Source: Fulvia fulva
Taxonomy: Eukaryota > Ascomycota > Dothideomycetes > Mycosphaerellales > Mycosphaerellaceae
Direction of reading: 5' to 3'
Assembly: GCF_020509005.1 (NCBI RefSeq)
Contig: NC_063013.1
Coordinates: 5,890,001-5,954,000, forward strand
Length of the DNA stretch: 64,000 bases
Shown piece after piece: positions 20,885-34,759 of the stretch (positions within the stretch are counted from its first letter, which is position 1; every line of letters starts with the position of its first letter). A program made the translations under genes and the position numbers. The notes beneath the pieces are model-generated. The model saw only the letters and a program-made list of their open reading frames with translations. It was not told the origin of the DNA and ran no database searches.

Positions 20885-23800
20885 TAGGTAGCTTTAAGTT
20901 TTCTTCACCCTGTTTCTTTAGCTCTAAACGCCGCGGAGGTGCCTAGCTATATTAGGTAGCTCCTAGGCAATAGTAGCCTAGGCTACGGTACGGACGGCGC
21001 CTACGGCTCTATAGGCGAAGCTCCCCTAAGACAACTAGTAGCAACTTATAGAGGACGTAAAAAGTATAGAAACTAACGATTAGCTCCTATACCGGTCTCT
21101 ATAGGTAATAATCACTTAGCTACGTACGGCGCTTATACTGTCGTATTACCGAGGGCAATAAGAAATAAGGACGACGTCCTAGGCGATTAGTAAGGCCATC
21201 CGGAATCAATACCCCTATAGCTAGGTATCGGTCGCGGCATCGGTACTAGGCCCCCGCCTAACGTACGATATAGTCACGATCCGTATTGTAGTAAAGGAAG
21301 ACTAGGCCGAAGTTACGAAGCTATCGAATAAGAAGCTCGCCTAACGAATTAACTAACTAGGGGTAGTCGTAGTGAACTAATAGTCTAACGGCACTATATA
21401 GATCTATACTAGCTCTACTACTACTAGGAGGCACCTAGAGGTATAGCTATAGTAGGCATCTAAGGTTGCTGTATTAGCGAAGGTCTCTACGAAGCAATTT
21501 ACGATCCTAGTCTACGATATACCTAAGGAGTTCGACCTAACTAACTAAGGTCACCTACGTGCTCTCTAAGAGGACAACCCGGTTACTCTTAACTCTCTAA
21601 TCTAGAAGGCGACTTAGCTCTATAGGAAATGGCTAGAAGGTAAGAAGGCCTCGGCGCTAATAGTATAGCTATAAGACGCAAAAGCGGCGGATCTAGCGAT
21701 AGAACAAGGCCTAATCTAGTAATATAGCCTTAAGATAGTAGAAAAGTACTCCTTACTCTTTCGTGTCCTCTAATGCTTCAAATACTAACAGTATAGATAC
21801 TAAACCTACACGTGTATAAACAAGTAGGCCTACTCAAACTATATAGGAGACTATATATCTAGGGACTATATATCGGCTACGAGACGGTACGCGAACTGTC
21901 CGGGGCACTACCTATCGTATAGCGCGGAATGCCTATAGCGGAAACTAGCGAAAAACAAGGCAATTATAAACAGAACCGTCGCCCTAAGATTCTACGGCGA
22001 CCGTAAGGCTAGCCTATACCGGAACTAGTTAGCGGCGGTCGGGTATAAGCGCCCTAGGGCCGAGAACGATATAAAGGATACGTAACCTAGGGCGTACGGG
22101 AGGCCACGTGCCCTACTAGCTACGGCGAGGGAATCTAACTAGGCCCGGCTCCCCTTTAGTATATAGCCGATAGGCGTAGACTAGGACGTATAAGGTAGTA
22201 GGATATAGGACGCTATAGAGGAAATGATTATCGATGCCGAAACTAGCCTCGACACGCTTAGTATTATCTAGTATAACGTCAACTATAGTAAGGATATAGT
22301 CTAGAACCATTTCCTATACGAGGCGGACCCGTACGTCTACTACGTCCTAGTAATCTAGGAGCTATAGATTAACCCGTACTATAAGAGACTATTAACCTAT
22401 AAGTTACTAGGCTATACGACATACCTACGAGGCGACGGCAGACCCCGTACATACTTCTATATTAGCAAGGACATACTAGAATCCGACTAGGAGGTAGTGT
22501 ACTACGTAGACGAAGAAGGCGGGGGCGATATTACCTCCCTCTACGTAGGTAGTACCTAGATATACAACCTATATATATAACCGCTAGCCTCGAGGTCTAG
22601 CCGCGACCTAGGGGTCTATAGACACCTAGACAGTACGCTTAAGAGACAAGGGTACTACATCGTAGTAGGAGACTTTAACGTACACTACCCTTCCTAGGAA
22701 AGCCTTATATAGCCGTACCCTATAGCCGACGAAGTACTCGACTTGATAGCGAGTAACGCAATTGCCCTTAATACCCCGAAGGACCTAGGTACCTAGAAGA
22801 GAGGGAGACTCTAAGGCACGATCGACCTCTCCTAGATCTTAGATAGCTACTACTATATAGTAACCTACTATAGGATCGAAAATATACTCGAGGCGTCATT
22901 AGACTATATACTAGTTAGGACATCTATTACGACATAGATATAATATATACTAGCGAGAACCCCTAAGCTAAACTAGGGAAAGGCCTACTAGGCTAATATC
23001 TAGGCGTACCTCGATAACTCCGAGAGGCTAGTCTAGATCGCGTAGTAGCAATACATTAGTAAAGACGAGATAGATAAGGCAGTCTAAGGGTTAATAGACG
23101 AAATAAGAAAAGCGACCTTACTTTACGTTCCGCTTACCTAACTAACGATATAGTCTAAACTATACTAGACGCCGAAGCGTACTACGGTAGTAAGAGAAGT
23201 AAGGAGAGCCCGCCGGGTATAGACGAGCAGCTATAGCGAGGAGGCCTAGAACGTATATAGGGAGGCATACTAATAGAAGAAAGCTATAATACGGAGGGAG
23301 AAAGTAGTCGGCTAGAGGGCTATAGTAGAAGAAATCGCCGGCAAGCTAGCGAGGATATAGAAGCTAGCGAAATAGGCCCGATAGGACCCTATATAAGGCC
23401 CCTCCTTCTCTATCCTAGCGCTACAATCGCCTAGCAGCCCGGTTAGCGACCCCGAGGCTAAGGCGCGTCTACTAGCTAGTAAGTCCTTCCCGCCCCTAGT
23501 CGAGGCTAATCTAAGCGACATAAATAGCTCTACTCCCCTAGCCCCTAGTATTACGGTCCGATAGGAGGTATCCGAGGGAGAAGTTGCCGCTATAATTAGG
23601 AAGTTACCGGTGAAGAAAGCCCCGGGGCCGGATAGGATCCTAAACAAGCTACTAAAGAAGTATAGAGATCAACTAGCCCTAGTAGTCGTAGCGATCTTTA
23701 ACGCCTACCTATAGACCGGATACTACCTAATAGTATTTAAATAATCGACGATAGTAGTCCTACGTAAGCTGTAAAAGGAAGACTATACGTAGGTAAAGTC

Positions 23801-25741
23801 GTACCGCCTAATTGCGCTCCTTAATACTCTTAGGAAGGCGCTTAAGAAGCTAGTTATAACGAGACTCTCCGAGGCGGTAGAGGAATACTCCCTACTCCCG
23901 GACACCTAGATAGGTACGCGCCTATAGCGATCGACGCTATCCGCGATAGAACTTATTACCTCTTAGGTAGAGGCTATCTACTATAAGAATAGGGACAAGG
24001 TGGCTTCCTTACTTAGCCTAGACATATCGGGAGCCTTCGACTACGTGTTATACCCGCGGCTACTCTATATCCTAAGGTCGAAAGGACTCCCTAAGTAGCT
24101 TGTTAACTTCGTACGGTCCTACCTCTAAAACCGTAGTACGTCGATCCTAGTCGGCTAGTATAGAAGCCTATTTCAAGTAGTCTATACTAGAATCCCGTAA
24201 GGCTTAACGCTAGTACCTATTCTGTTCCTCTTCTTTATAGCGACGCTACTCCTAGCCCTAGAATCCTAGAACACCGCTACGAGCGGCTTCGTAGACGATA
24301 CGAACATCCTAGCGTAGTCTTTATAGACTAAGGAGAACTATAGGCTACTAGAAGAGAAGCACAAGATCTACGAGGACTAGGCTAGGAGGTACGGGGCTCG
24401 GTTTGCCCTAGAAAAGTACAATCTAATACACTTTACGCGCCGGCTACGGTTCTATAATATATAAGCTTCTATCTAGATATAGGGGTATACGACTAACCCG
24501 GCAAATTGGCTTAGAATCCTCGGACTATAGGTAGACCCGGCGCTACGGTAGAGGAAGTACGTATAGGCAATATTACGGAAAGCTAAATAGAATATAGTAT
24601 TATACTAGAGGCTTACTATATCTACGTAGGGCGCGGACTTCCGGTAGATACGACTCCTATATACGGTAATTATACGGCTAGTCCTTACCTATAGTAGCTA
24701 AGTATAGTCCTTAGGCGAGAGGGCCTACCTATCGAAGGGACTCGTCGCGCCGCTAGCGAAGATCTAAAACTAATGCCTAAGGAAGGGCACCGGGGTATAT
24801 AAGTCGACGCTAATAAGGATGCTTAAGTACGAGACCGCTATACCGCCGATCGACCTATATATCTAGGGACTACGGACCTCCTACTTAGGTAAGTCGGCAC
24901 AGTACCTAGTATAGAAGGTCATCGCTAGTATAGTCGTAAGGGCCCGCGAATTAGTACTAGCGTATAAGGGCATTTAACCCGGGAACGAGCCGAACTACCG
25001 GGTAAGGGACGAATAGCTAGTAACACGGTAGGAAGGTAAGAAGTCGTTTATAGAGTAACTATAGAAAGAGAGGTAGAATAACTAGGGTGTAGGGTATAGT
25101 AGACGCCCTTAGCTAGCGGGATAACCTAAGGAATAGTTAGCTACGAAATCCGCGGTTAAGTACCCCCCGAAGCTTATCTACTACCGCCTTACGAGGGTAT
25201 AGAGTAGTATAGTAACCTAACTACGAAGCGAACATATCGGCCTCTAGGGGTACCTATTATAGAGGAAGGTTCTAGGATATACGAGTACTAGCTACCCCTA
25301 CGGCTATCGCTCCTAGAACGTACGGTACGTACTCCTCGTCTGTCCGAGGTGGTCGCTAGGAAGGGGGGAGTAGATAGTAAAGGCGAGGAACCGGACGATT
25401 AGGGCACTTCTTAATAACGTTAAGGACCTACGGCGTATTACGAACTAGATACTAGAGAAGGGCTAGCTAGAATAGTACCGCCTAGTAGGAGTAGTATAGG
25501 AAGAGAGGACACGGCGTAGCGCGACGAGACCGGCTAGGAGTAGGGGCTAACGGGGTAGTGATATAGACTACGTACGTTTAGAGGGAAAGCTAATCTAGAT
25601 AAGGAGTAGTTAGGGGTAGGAAGGGTTTTCACCTATTCGGGTTTCCCTTTATATATAATAATAGATATATACCTTTATAGGCCGAATAGGGTCCTAGAAT
25701 AGGGGAATAACAAATCTATCTATCCATCTATCTATCTATAT
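20885..25741 (+). mobile_element. LINE family 1, copy B, near full length, RIP-dead
   Basis: About 4.86 kb. ORF1 remains end in zinc-knuckle-like sequence around 21,770-22,000. ORF2 begins near 22,260 with an endonuclease-like domain (residue pattern IxYNVN...). Reverse transcriptase runs about 23,570-24,450, with KKAPGPDRI-like and PQGLTLVPILFLFF sequences and an FVDDTNIL box near 24,286. A C-terminal region extends to about 25,560. The 3' end is a (TATC)n tract. The architecture fits fungal Tad1/I-like non-LTR elements. All frames carry many stops. The exact 5' border with Gypsy 1 is uncertain, and the 3' tail directly abuts inverted LINE C. Confidence 0.85.
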
Positions 25742-27440
25742 ATATATTATATATCTAAGTACTATCTACGTAGAGGGAGGTAATATCTCCCCCGCCTTCT
25801 TCGTCTATATAATACACTACCTCCTAGTCGGATTCTAGTATATCCTTACTAATATAGAAGTATGTACGGGGTCTACCGTCGCTTCGTAGGTATATTGTAT
25901 AGCCTAGTAACTTATAGGTCGTTAGTCTTTTATAGTACGGGTTAATCTCTAGCTCCTAGATTACTAGGACGTAGTAGACGTACGGGTCCGGCTCGTATAG
26001 GAAATAGTTCTAGACTATATCCTTACTATAGTTAACGTTATACTAGATAATACTAAGCGTGTCGAGGCTAGTTATCGTTATCGACAATTATTTTCTCTAT
26101 AATATCCTATGTCCTACTACCTAGCGCGTCCTAGTCTACGCCTATCGGTTATATACTAAAGGGGAGCCGGGCCTAGTCAGATTCCCTCGCCGTAGCTAGT
26201 AGAGTACGTAGCCTCCCGTACGCCTTAGGTTACGTATCCTTTATATTATTCTCGGCCCTAGGGCGCTTATACCCGACCGCCGCTAGCTAGTTCTAGTATA
26301 GACTAGCCTTACGGTCGCCGTAGAATCTTAGGACGACGGTTCTGTTTATAATTGCCTTGTTTTTCGCTAGTTTCTACTATAGGTATTCCGCGCTATCAGA
26401 TAGATAGTACCCCGGATAGTTCGCGTACCGCCTCGTAGCCGATATATAGTCCCTAGATATATAGTCTCCTATATAGTTCGAGTAGGCCTACTCGTTTATA
26501 TACGTATAGGTTTAGTGTCCTTACTATTAGTATTTAAACTATTAGAGGACACGAAAGGATAAGGAGTGCTTTTCGACTATCTTAAGGCTATATTACTAGA
26601 TTAGGCCTTATTCTATTACTAGATCCGCCGCTTTTACGTCTTATAGCTATATAATTAGCACCGAGGCCTTCTTACCTTCTAGCTATTTCCTATAGAGCCA
26701 AGTTGCCTTCTAGATTAGAGATTAAGAGTGACCGGGTTGTCCTCTTAGAGAGTACGTAGGTAATCTTAGTTAGTTAGGTCGAACTCTTTAGGTATGTCGT
26801 AGACTAGGATCGTAAATTACTTCGTTAAGACCTTCGCTAATACCGTAACCTTAGATGCCTACTATAGCTATACCTCTAGGTGCCTCCTAGTAGTAGTAGA
26901 GCTAGTATAGATCTATAGAGTACCGTTAGACTGTTAGTTCACTACGACTACCCCTAGTTAGTTAATTCGTTAGGCGAGCTCCTTATTCGATAGCTTCGTA
27001 ACTTCGGCCTAGTCTTCCTTTACTATAATACGGATCGTAACTATATCGTACGTTAGGCGGTAGCCTAGTATCGATACCGCGACCGATGCCTAGCTATAGG
27101 GGTGTTGATTCCGGGTGGCCTTATTAATCGCCTAAGACGTCGTCCTTATTTCTTATTACCCTCGGTAATACGGTAGTACTAGCGCCGTACGTAGCTAAGT
27201 AATTTTTACCTATAGAGACCGGTATAGGAGCTAATCGTTAGTTTCTATAGTTTTTACGCCCTCTATAAGTTACTACTAGTTATCTTAGGGGAGCTTCGCC
27301 TATATAGCCGGAGGCGCCGGTAGTACCGTAGCCTAAGCTACTATTACCTAGGAGTTACCTAATATAGCTAGGCACCTCCGCGGCGTTTAGAGCTAAAGAA
27401 ATAGGGTGAAGAGCACTTCAAGCTGTCTAGATTAAATAAG
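25742..27440 (-). mobile_element. LINE family 1, copy C, 5' half only, inverted
   Basis: Reverse complement of the LINE B 5' region and ORF1 up to about LINE B position 22,575. The inner end stops abruptly in the endonuclease region, where a LINE would not normally be truncated. The outer end (about 27,420-27,440) corresponds to the 5' UTR start. This is the opposite of usual 5' truncation, so a later rearrangement is likely. Confidence 0.8.
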
Positions 27441-30400
27441 ATAGAACTCCCTTAATTCTAGGGGTAGTAGCCTACTTTATAGATCGTTAGAATAGCCTTA
27501 ATAAGGGCTTTCGAATATATCGTATTTAGCGATCTCCCTCGTAATCGAGTATCGAGCCTCCGGTCGCCTAAGGTTTTCTTATAAGATTAATAAGCAAATA
27601 TAGTAGCGTATTAAGTAACTAATATAACTAGTTACTAAACCCCCTAAGACGATTAACCTCTCCGACTATATCCGGGACAACTAAGTAAAAGAATATACGA
27701 CTAGATTAGATATCGAGTTTTATTATAACGATGATATAGTAATAGATAAAGGAGAAGGAGAATAATAGGTAGCTAGGACTTTCCGCCATAATCTAGAGGA
27801 GCTAAAGAACCTAGATATAACCGAGTTCTAAGCCCTTATAGCTAGTATACCTAAAGCACTATCTACGATCTATTACCTACTTCGACGCGCCTAAGCCGAC
27901 GACTATAATATAATCGAGTTATGAAAGATACTCGGCTAGGTATATAACAAGCTTTAGGATAAGAGAGTAGTAGTTAGGACAGCCTAGGATAAGCTAAAGT
28001 AGGACAAGGCCGAGTTTAAGTAGAAGAAGTTAGATATATAGATATTATAGTAGAAGGTAGATAAGTAGGTTAAGCATCTTACGAATAAGGTCGATAAGTA
28101 TAAGAGGAATGAGCCGGATATTACTAAAGTAAAGGACGATCTAAAGGCGATTATAGCCGATCGTAATAATATCTAGAAGAGCTTAGATAATACGACTAAG
28201 GAACGCGATACCGCCGTAAAGGATCGCGACTAGCTAATAGTAGCCCGTGATCTACTCTAATAGTAGGTCGACGGTTTTAAGAAACTACCGCCTACGCCGG
28301 ATATAGCTAAGAACCGCGAATATATACTTAACTCTATGTCGTAGATTTAAGACAAGAATGTAGAGCTCTCTAAACTTAACGCCTAGATCGTAGAGTACGT
28401 CAATCGTGTCTAGGACCTCGAGAACTAATAGAGCGACGTCGATAATAAGCTCTCTAACTATAAGTCTACCGCTAAGGACTATAACCGCGAGATCGAGTAT
28501 ATTAAGAAGACTAATAACGATGAAATTATAGACCTAAAGAAGCGACTTGCCGAGAAGCCTAAGTAAGGACGTCGTAGCCGAGGATCGCGTAAGGACAGTC
28601 CCTAAGACGACAACCTATCTAATAGCTCTAATAGCTCGAGCTCGTCCGACTCCGATTCTAACTCCGAGCCTAGCGACGACGAAGATCGCCGTAAGTACCG
28701 TAAGAAGAAGTCTAAGAAGAGTAAGCGTAAGAGTAAGGACGAGGAGCTCGACGCGGACTAGGATACGGTACTTAATATCGACCTAGACCTTAACGTTATG
28801 TTTAAGATAGACAAGACGGAGGTAAAGAAGTTTAGCGGTAATAGGAACAAGGATAATACGCCTATTAGGCTAACGTTCGAGGTGTAGTAGAACACCTTAG
28901 AAACTAAGCTATAGAATACTACGTTCCGTACCTCGAAGGCTACGTTAAAGTTCGTATATAACTATACTAAGGATAGCGCGTTCTGATTAATCGGACCTTA
29001 AATCCCGTCCCTTACTAGCGTAAAGGGCGACCGTATATATAAGACACTTAATAAGCTTATAAAGGACTTACGTAAGCGCTATAGTAAGCGTAACGCGAGG
29101 GCTCGCGTACGCGACGATATAGCCGCCTTAAACTAAGTAGATAGACGTAACGACTCCTTTACCGAGTTTAACGTCTTATTTAGAAAGAGTACGAACATTA
29201 TATAGCTTCACCGCGATTAAGAGGACTATATCGATATACTTAAGCGTAAGCTAAATTACCGGTACCTCTAGAAGTTTATCTCTAAGGACCTATAGATAAT
29301 TAAAGCTATAGAAGATTGCTTATATCGAGCTAAGGAGGATTTCCGCCTAGTCGATATACTATACCCGAGAAAGTAGCCTACTAAGAAGGATGACAAGACC
29401 GACCTACCTACCGCCGGTTCTAGTAGTAATAACGGAGGTAGTAGCGGTAGCGGAGGACGATCTCGACGTACCCGTAAGGGGTAGGCGGATCGTAGCGAAG
29501 TTAGTATATAGGCCGCTAATATCGGTCCTCTCGATAACGCTAAGAACACTCGATATATAAACGAAGGCCGCTATAAGAAGCGTCGTAAGACCGGACACCG
29601 CCTTACTAATCGAGTATATAAGCTCTTCGACTACGAGATACTACCCCGTCTACCTACTCTATAATAGCGGGGAAATAGTTAGGCTAGCACTTGAGCGTAG
29701 TAAGTATTAGGCCTCTTAGAAGTCTAAAAGAACTAGAGCTACTACCGCTACTAGGTAAAGGGCTAAGGATATCTTCGCGTTCCTTAAGAACGATTCGAAA
29801 GGAACAAGAATAGTAACCTAAGGTAGTAATATACTTAGTAATACCTAGTATAGCGAATAGTATCAAATCTTAGTCGTTCTTTAATATCGGTACTAACTCT
29901 AAGTTTATAGACCGAACGTATACGTATAATAACAATTTCAAGGTTTATTTATTACTAGAGCCTCTACTCCTTACGCTAGCGGATAGCTCTACCTTAGGAG
30001 TAGAGATTACGGAATGGACAACGATAGAACTAGACCTAAATAGTTATAAGGAAGTTATAAGTACGTAGCTCGCCGACCTCGAATATAATATAGTCCTCGG
30101 TAGGCCTTAGAGTATAGTATATTAGCTAGGTGTCTATTACGAATCTAGGACGCTTACCCTCGACTCGGAGCGCTATAAGGAGCTATGCCTATAGGACGGC
30201 AAGCTAGTGTAGGTATAGTCAGTTTATAATAAAGGAAAGTAGCTTATATAGACGTATTAAACCTTCCGTCCGGTAGTAACTATAAAGGATAAACCGGAGC
30301 CCCGTCTCTATACTAGACTACCCTTACTAGTAGACGGAAGAGACACTATTAAGAAGCTATATAGGCGCTCCTTAGGAAAGGACCGGAGAACGCCGGTAGA

Positions 30401-33400
30401 AGTAACCGTAACTATAATACTAGGTGATTAGTTACTAGACATCCTAGAGGTAGGAGTAGGGGCTTTTATAATATATATAAGACGAAAGGGTACTTAAGTC
30501 TACCTTATATATATCCGAGAAAAGGATGAACTACTAGGATCGAAGTAAAGTACCGATCCTCTATACTTATACGCGATGTTAACCGCTTAGCTAAGCTCAT
30601 ACTCTATACAGCGCATAATAGGCAATTATAGTATAGTAGTAGACGATAAGACTACGTAACGACTAGACGCTCAAGCCGTAGCCTTTATACTAGTAGCCGA
30701 AAGATCCGGGCCCTCGTTACGGGCGTATAAAATATACGCGTAAGTAGATATTAACCGGTTCTATAAACCGCTTAATAAGGACAACATTATAGACCCGGTA
30801 GATCACCTACTATCCGAGTACCGTAAGTACGCCCGAACCTTCCCGGCTTAGGCGGAATATAAGCTACTACTATACCGACTAGGTATCGATTATAAGATCA
30901 ACCTTAAGGAAGGAAGTAAGCTACCTTTTAAGCATCTATTCCGTATATCGCCTTAGGAGGATAAAGTGATCAAGCGTTAGACGGATAGCTACCTAGCCGA
31001 CTAGAAGATTCGAAGGTACGTAGGACGAGCGGATATAGCTTCGCCCGTACTTATAGTACGTAAGCCTAGTAGTAGACTTCGGGTGTACGTAGACTATCGC
31101 GGCCTAAACGCTATTACGTTAAAGTCTAGATACCCTATCCCCTTAATATAAGACACGCTTAATAGGATGGCGGGCAAGAAGTAGTTTACTAAGCTCGATA
31201 TAATCGCCGCCTTTAATCGTATCCGTATTACGGAGGGTTACGAATAGAAGACCGTATTTACTACTAGATATAGACAGTTCGAGTACTTAGCAATACCGTT
31301 TAGATTATATAATACGCTAGGTACATTTCAGTCTTATATTAACGACACTCTTTACGACTTCCTAGATAATTTCTACTCTATATACTTAGACGACATTCTT
31401 ATCTTTAGCGACACCCTAGAAGAGTATATATATATATATTGTTTATTATGCTATTGTGGAGCCTATTAGCCTATATAGCTATACTAACTACTTCTAGTTA
31501 TAAAGGGGAAACTCGTATTATAGAGTAAAAACCTCCTCTCCTCTCCTATACGTTCTTAACCTTACCTTCTTTCGTGTTTTCCTTATTAAGGGTACACTAG
31601 TGTTATAGGCCTGCCCTAATAACTACCCTATCTACACCCCCTTGACCTCCCGCCTCTTCTCTATCTACTCCTCCGTCTCGCTAGCTAGCGCGAACTATTT
31701 AAGAAAGCCCTACTATAGTATCTACTATACTATCCGTTTTACGTCTCGCTTGTCCGTTACGATTAACTAGTAGTCGCGTCTTACTGCCTTGGCTCTCTAC
31801 TAGCTTCGTCCTTCTACCTATTACGGGCACCGTAGTATTATCTGCTCCGGGTTCTATAACGGGTAGTTATACTAGTATACTAGGCTATATACGTCCGGGA
31901 CTTTCCTTCTATATAGGTAGGCCCTTAACCCGATATATTCGGACCTAATCTATATTACGATGCTTACTTCGGCCCTTATTAGGTCACGGTAGAGTAGGTA
32001 GTTGTGTCTCTAGAAGGGGCGTAAGGCTAGGGGTCCTCGATTTAGTAGGGGATTCTCTTTCTATTCCTATTCCTATAGGTAGCCCGCTACCTACTCTACG
32101 AGGCTTTATATCTTTGCCTTATTGCCCTTTTTCCTCCGTACCTTTTCCTCCTCCTCCTTCCTCTCTATCCACTCCTAGGTTCGCTTCACGACTTTAAACG
32201 TACGTAGGGCGTCTTGCTTTTAGCTTTAACGTACCCTAAGGCAAGGTAGTCGGTCGTACCTCCTAGCGATCTTCTCCGTAGAGTCCCGAATAACTTGTTA
32301 TACTAGATAATCCGCTATCTTCCTAGCGTATTAGATCCTCATTCCCTTAATATAATGTTTAATCGGGGGGGACCCTATCTCTACCTCCGCTACTCTCGTT
32401 AGCGTTATCTTATAGGCTCCTAGTATCCGTCTAAGGTTCGCGGCCTACGTCCGGTTTAGGGGTCCCTCTATCCGCTTCGGGATCGGTTTACCTACTCCTC
32501 CTATCCCCTATATCTAGGCCCCGTAGATAAGGAAGGAATCGTATTTAGTAAGCTAGCTACGAGATAAGGTAATAAGTCTTAACCGCGCTTTCCTACTTAT
32601 CTAGCACTACCGTATAGCCTAGTTTCGAGAGGTTAGCCCGGAGTAAAAGCTTCCCTCTACGCCCTCCCTCCCTATTTACTCCTTAAGCTAATATCTACCT
32701 CTATAGGCCTAAGCCCTTTAGTGCTCTCTATTAACCGATATATATATCTGTCCTCTCGGGCTATATAGATAGTATTAGCCGTCGCTACAAGTATATACTA
32801 CGCCCTAGGTTTTGACGCCCTTCGCGTTACCGTAGCCTATCTCTAGAAAGCGGCCGTCTATACCTCGTAGGTTCGCTCGGGGCACACATTACGCCGGGTA
32901 GCGTACTCCTTACGTTTCTACCTACTAACTAATATAAAGTTCCTTATTACCCTACCCTCGATCCTCCCCGATTATAGAACTAATCTACTTATATTATACG
33001 TCTTTTCCCCGTCCTAATAGCCGTCTTTTCCTTACTTAGGCTATCGTCTTTTCCTCGTCGCAATCTACTATATTAGACTAGGTACGTTATGTAGCGGGAT
33101 AGGTAGTGCCTTAGGCAAAACCCTCGTTCCTATACCGGGTGTTTAATAGGCCCTTATAGGCTTCGCCGCGTATCTACCTACCTACCGTATTACCCGCTAG
33201 TAAACACTAGATTGTTTCGTAGTCCGCTCGACGCCGTCGTATAGTCCGCTTAGTTATTGTTCTATAGTCCGCTCGTCTAATGTTTGTCGCTTAGCCCGCT
33301 CGGTTTACGGTCTCCGGAGGTAAAAATTCTATACTTATACTAGAGGTGTCCTATCGAGCGTATAGGCTACGGTTCCGCGCCCTTCTTATACGTAGAAAGA

Positions 33401-34759
33401 AGAGGGACTCGCTCCCGACACGAGTATACGCTCGTCAGATAGTTTTTATACCCGTTTTACTAGTAGTCCTCTATTCGCCGCGGCTTCGCCTACGTTACGC
33501 GCCCGTCGCGCCTATAACGCTCTAGCGTAAGAATACTTAGCTCTCTAGTAGTAAGACGAGAGGTTCGTAGCCGATACTACGGATAGGTAATTCTAGTCGT
33601 CGACCTAGAAGAGTATATAGAACATATAAAGAAGGTCCTTTAGAAGATTTAAGACGCGGGATTATAACTAGACTTCTCTAAGTACGAGTTCTATACGTGA
33701 TCTACGAAGTACCTAGGCCTTATTATTAGTAAGGACGGCGTGTCTATAGACCTAGGTAAAGTATAGGCTATACGAGACTAGGCTATGCCGTAGTCGGCTA
33801 AGGATATCCTCGTATTTAACGGATTCGTACGCTTTTACCGAAGATTTATTAAGAACTATAGTAAGATCGTCCTACCGCTAGTTAGGCTTACTAAGAAGGA
33901 CGTAGTGTTTATATAGTCCCTCGAATGTTAATCCGTATTTAAGGGACTTAAATAGGTATTTATAGACGCCGAAGGTATCGTATTAGCTATATTTAAACCC
34001 GGAAGAGAGATAGTGCTCGAAACTAATATATCTAACTTCGTAACGGCTACTATACTTAGCTAGTAAGATAAAGACGGCGTACTACGGCCTATCGCTTATA
34101 TTTCTAAGAAGATGTCCCCCTAGGAATATAATTACGACATCTATAATAAGAAACTACTTATAATCGTTAAGGCCTTCGAAGAATAGCGACCTAAGCTTAT
34201 AGCCGGAGATATAGATAGCGAGGAAGGCTACTTTAAGAACCGATAAGATAGCGGTAAGCCGGTACTCGTCTACTCCGACTATAAAAACCTAGAGTAGTTT
34301 ATAACTACGAAAGAACTAAACCGACGCTAAGTACGCTAGGCCGAATTCCTCTCCTAGTTCTTCTTTAAGATCGTATATCGACCGGGCAAATAAGGTAGAA
34401 AGCCTAATAGCCTAATACGACGGACGTAGGACCTACCGGAGCGGTATAATACTAACGACCTACGCCGATAATACTAAAACCGCGTACTACTCGGCCCTAA
34501 ACGATTCCTTAGTATAGCGGGAATAAACGTCTCCGCCTCTAAGGCTCTAAGTCTCTTAGCTAGTAGGATTATGTCTATAGCTACGACTACGAACACTAGT
34601 ATAGTTATCGACTAGGGCCTCGAGACTAATATCCGGAATCTATATAACTAAGATAACGCCTAAGAAGCTCTATAGTAACTCCGTAATAAATAGAAGGTAA
34701 CTTTACTCCGTAGTAGTAAGCTTAATAACCGCGACGCTATTATTATTAACGATACAATC
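27441..34759 (+). mobile_element. Ty3/Gypsy retrotransposon 2, RIP-dead, interrupted
   Basis: Gag-like region at about 27,700-29,680, with a long coiled-coil stretch, a Ser/Asp-rich then Lys/Arg-rich linker (about 28,600-28,750) and a capsid-like segment. Protease follows near 29,880-30,120. Reverse transcriptase has [13 protein letters not shown] near 31,085 and the intact box YLDDILIFS near 31,385. LINE E splits the frame at 31,431-33,603; the sequence resumes exactly after the duplicated target with the thumb and RNase H regions (SDYKNLE near 34,280, then VYRPGK). The 3' part is cut by the Copia LTR at 34,760. Different enough from Gypsy 1 to be a separate family or subfamily. Confidence 0.85.
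31431..33603 (-). mobile_element. LINE copy E inserted in the Gypsy 2 RT gene
   Basis: A 2.17-kb insertion with a 16-bp target duplication, CCTAGAAGAGTATATA, at 31,415-31,430 and 33,604-33,619. The 3' side (31,431-33,000) is related to the 3' region of LINE family 2 (compare 62,190-63,700), with a (TA)n tail. The 5' side (about 33,005-33,603) is CG-rich, lacks coding signal and contains repeated short motifs. ORF1, the endonuclease and most of the RT are missing, so this is an internally deleted or composite copy. Confidence 0.82.

Noticed and set aside
23312..23647. 111-codon minus-strand frame in LINE B
   Set aside because: Antisense to the LINE RT region. RIP creates stops mainly in the sense frame, so antisense frames survive by chance.
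28547..28786. Basic 79-codon plus-strand frame
   Set aside because: Out-of-frame reading of the Lys/Arg- and Ser-rich gag linker of Gypsy 2.
29268..29549. 93-codon minus-strand frame in Gypsy 2
   Set aside because: Antisense to gag; same explanation as for the LINE B shadow frame.
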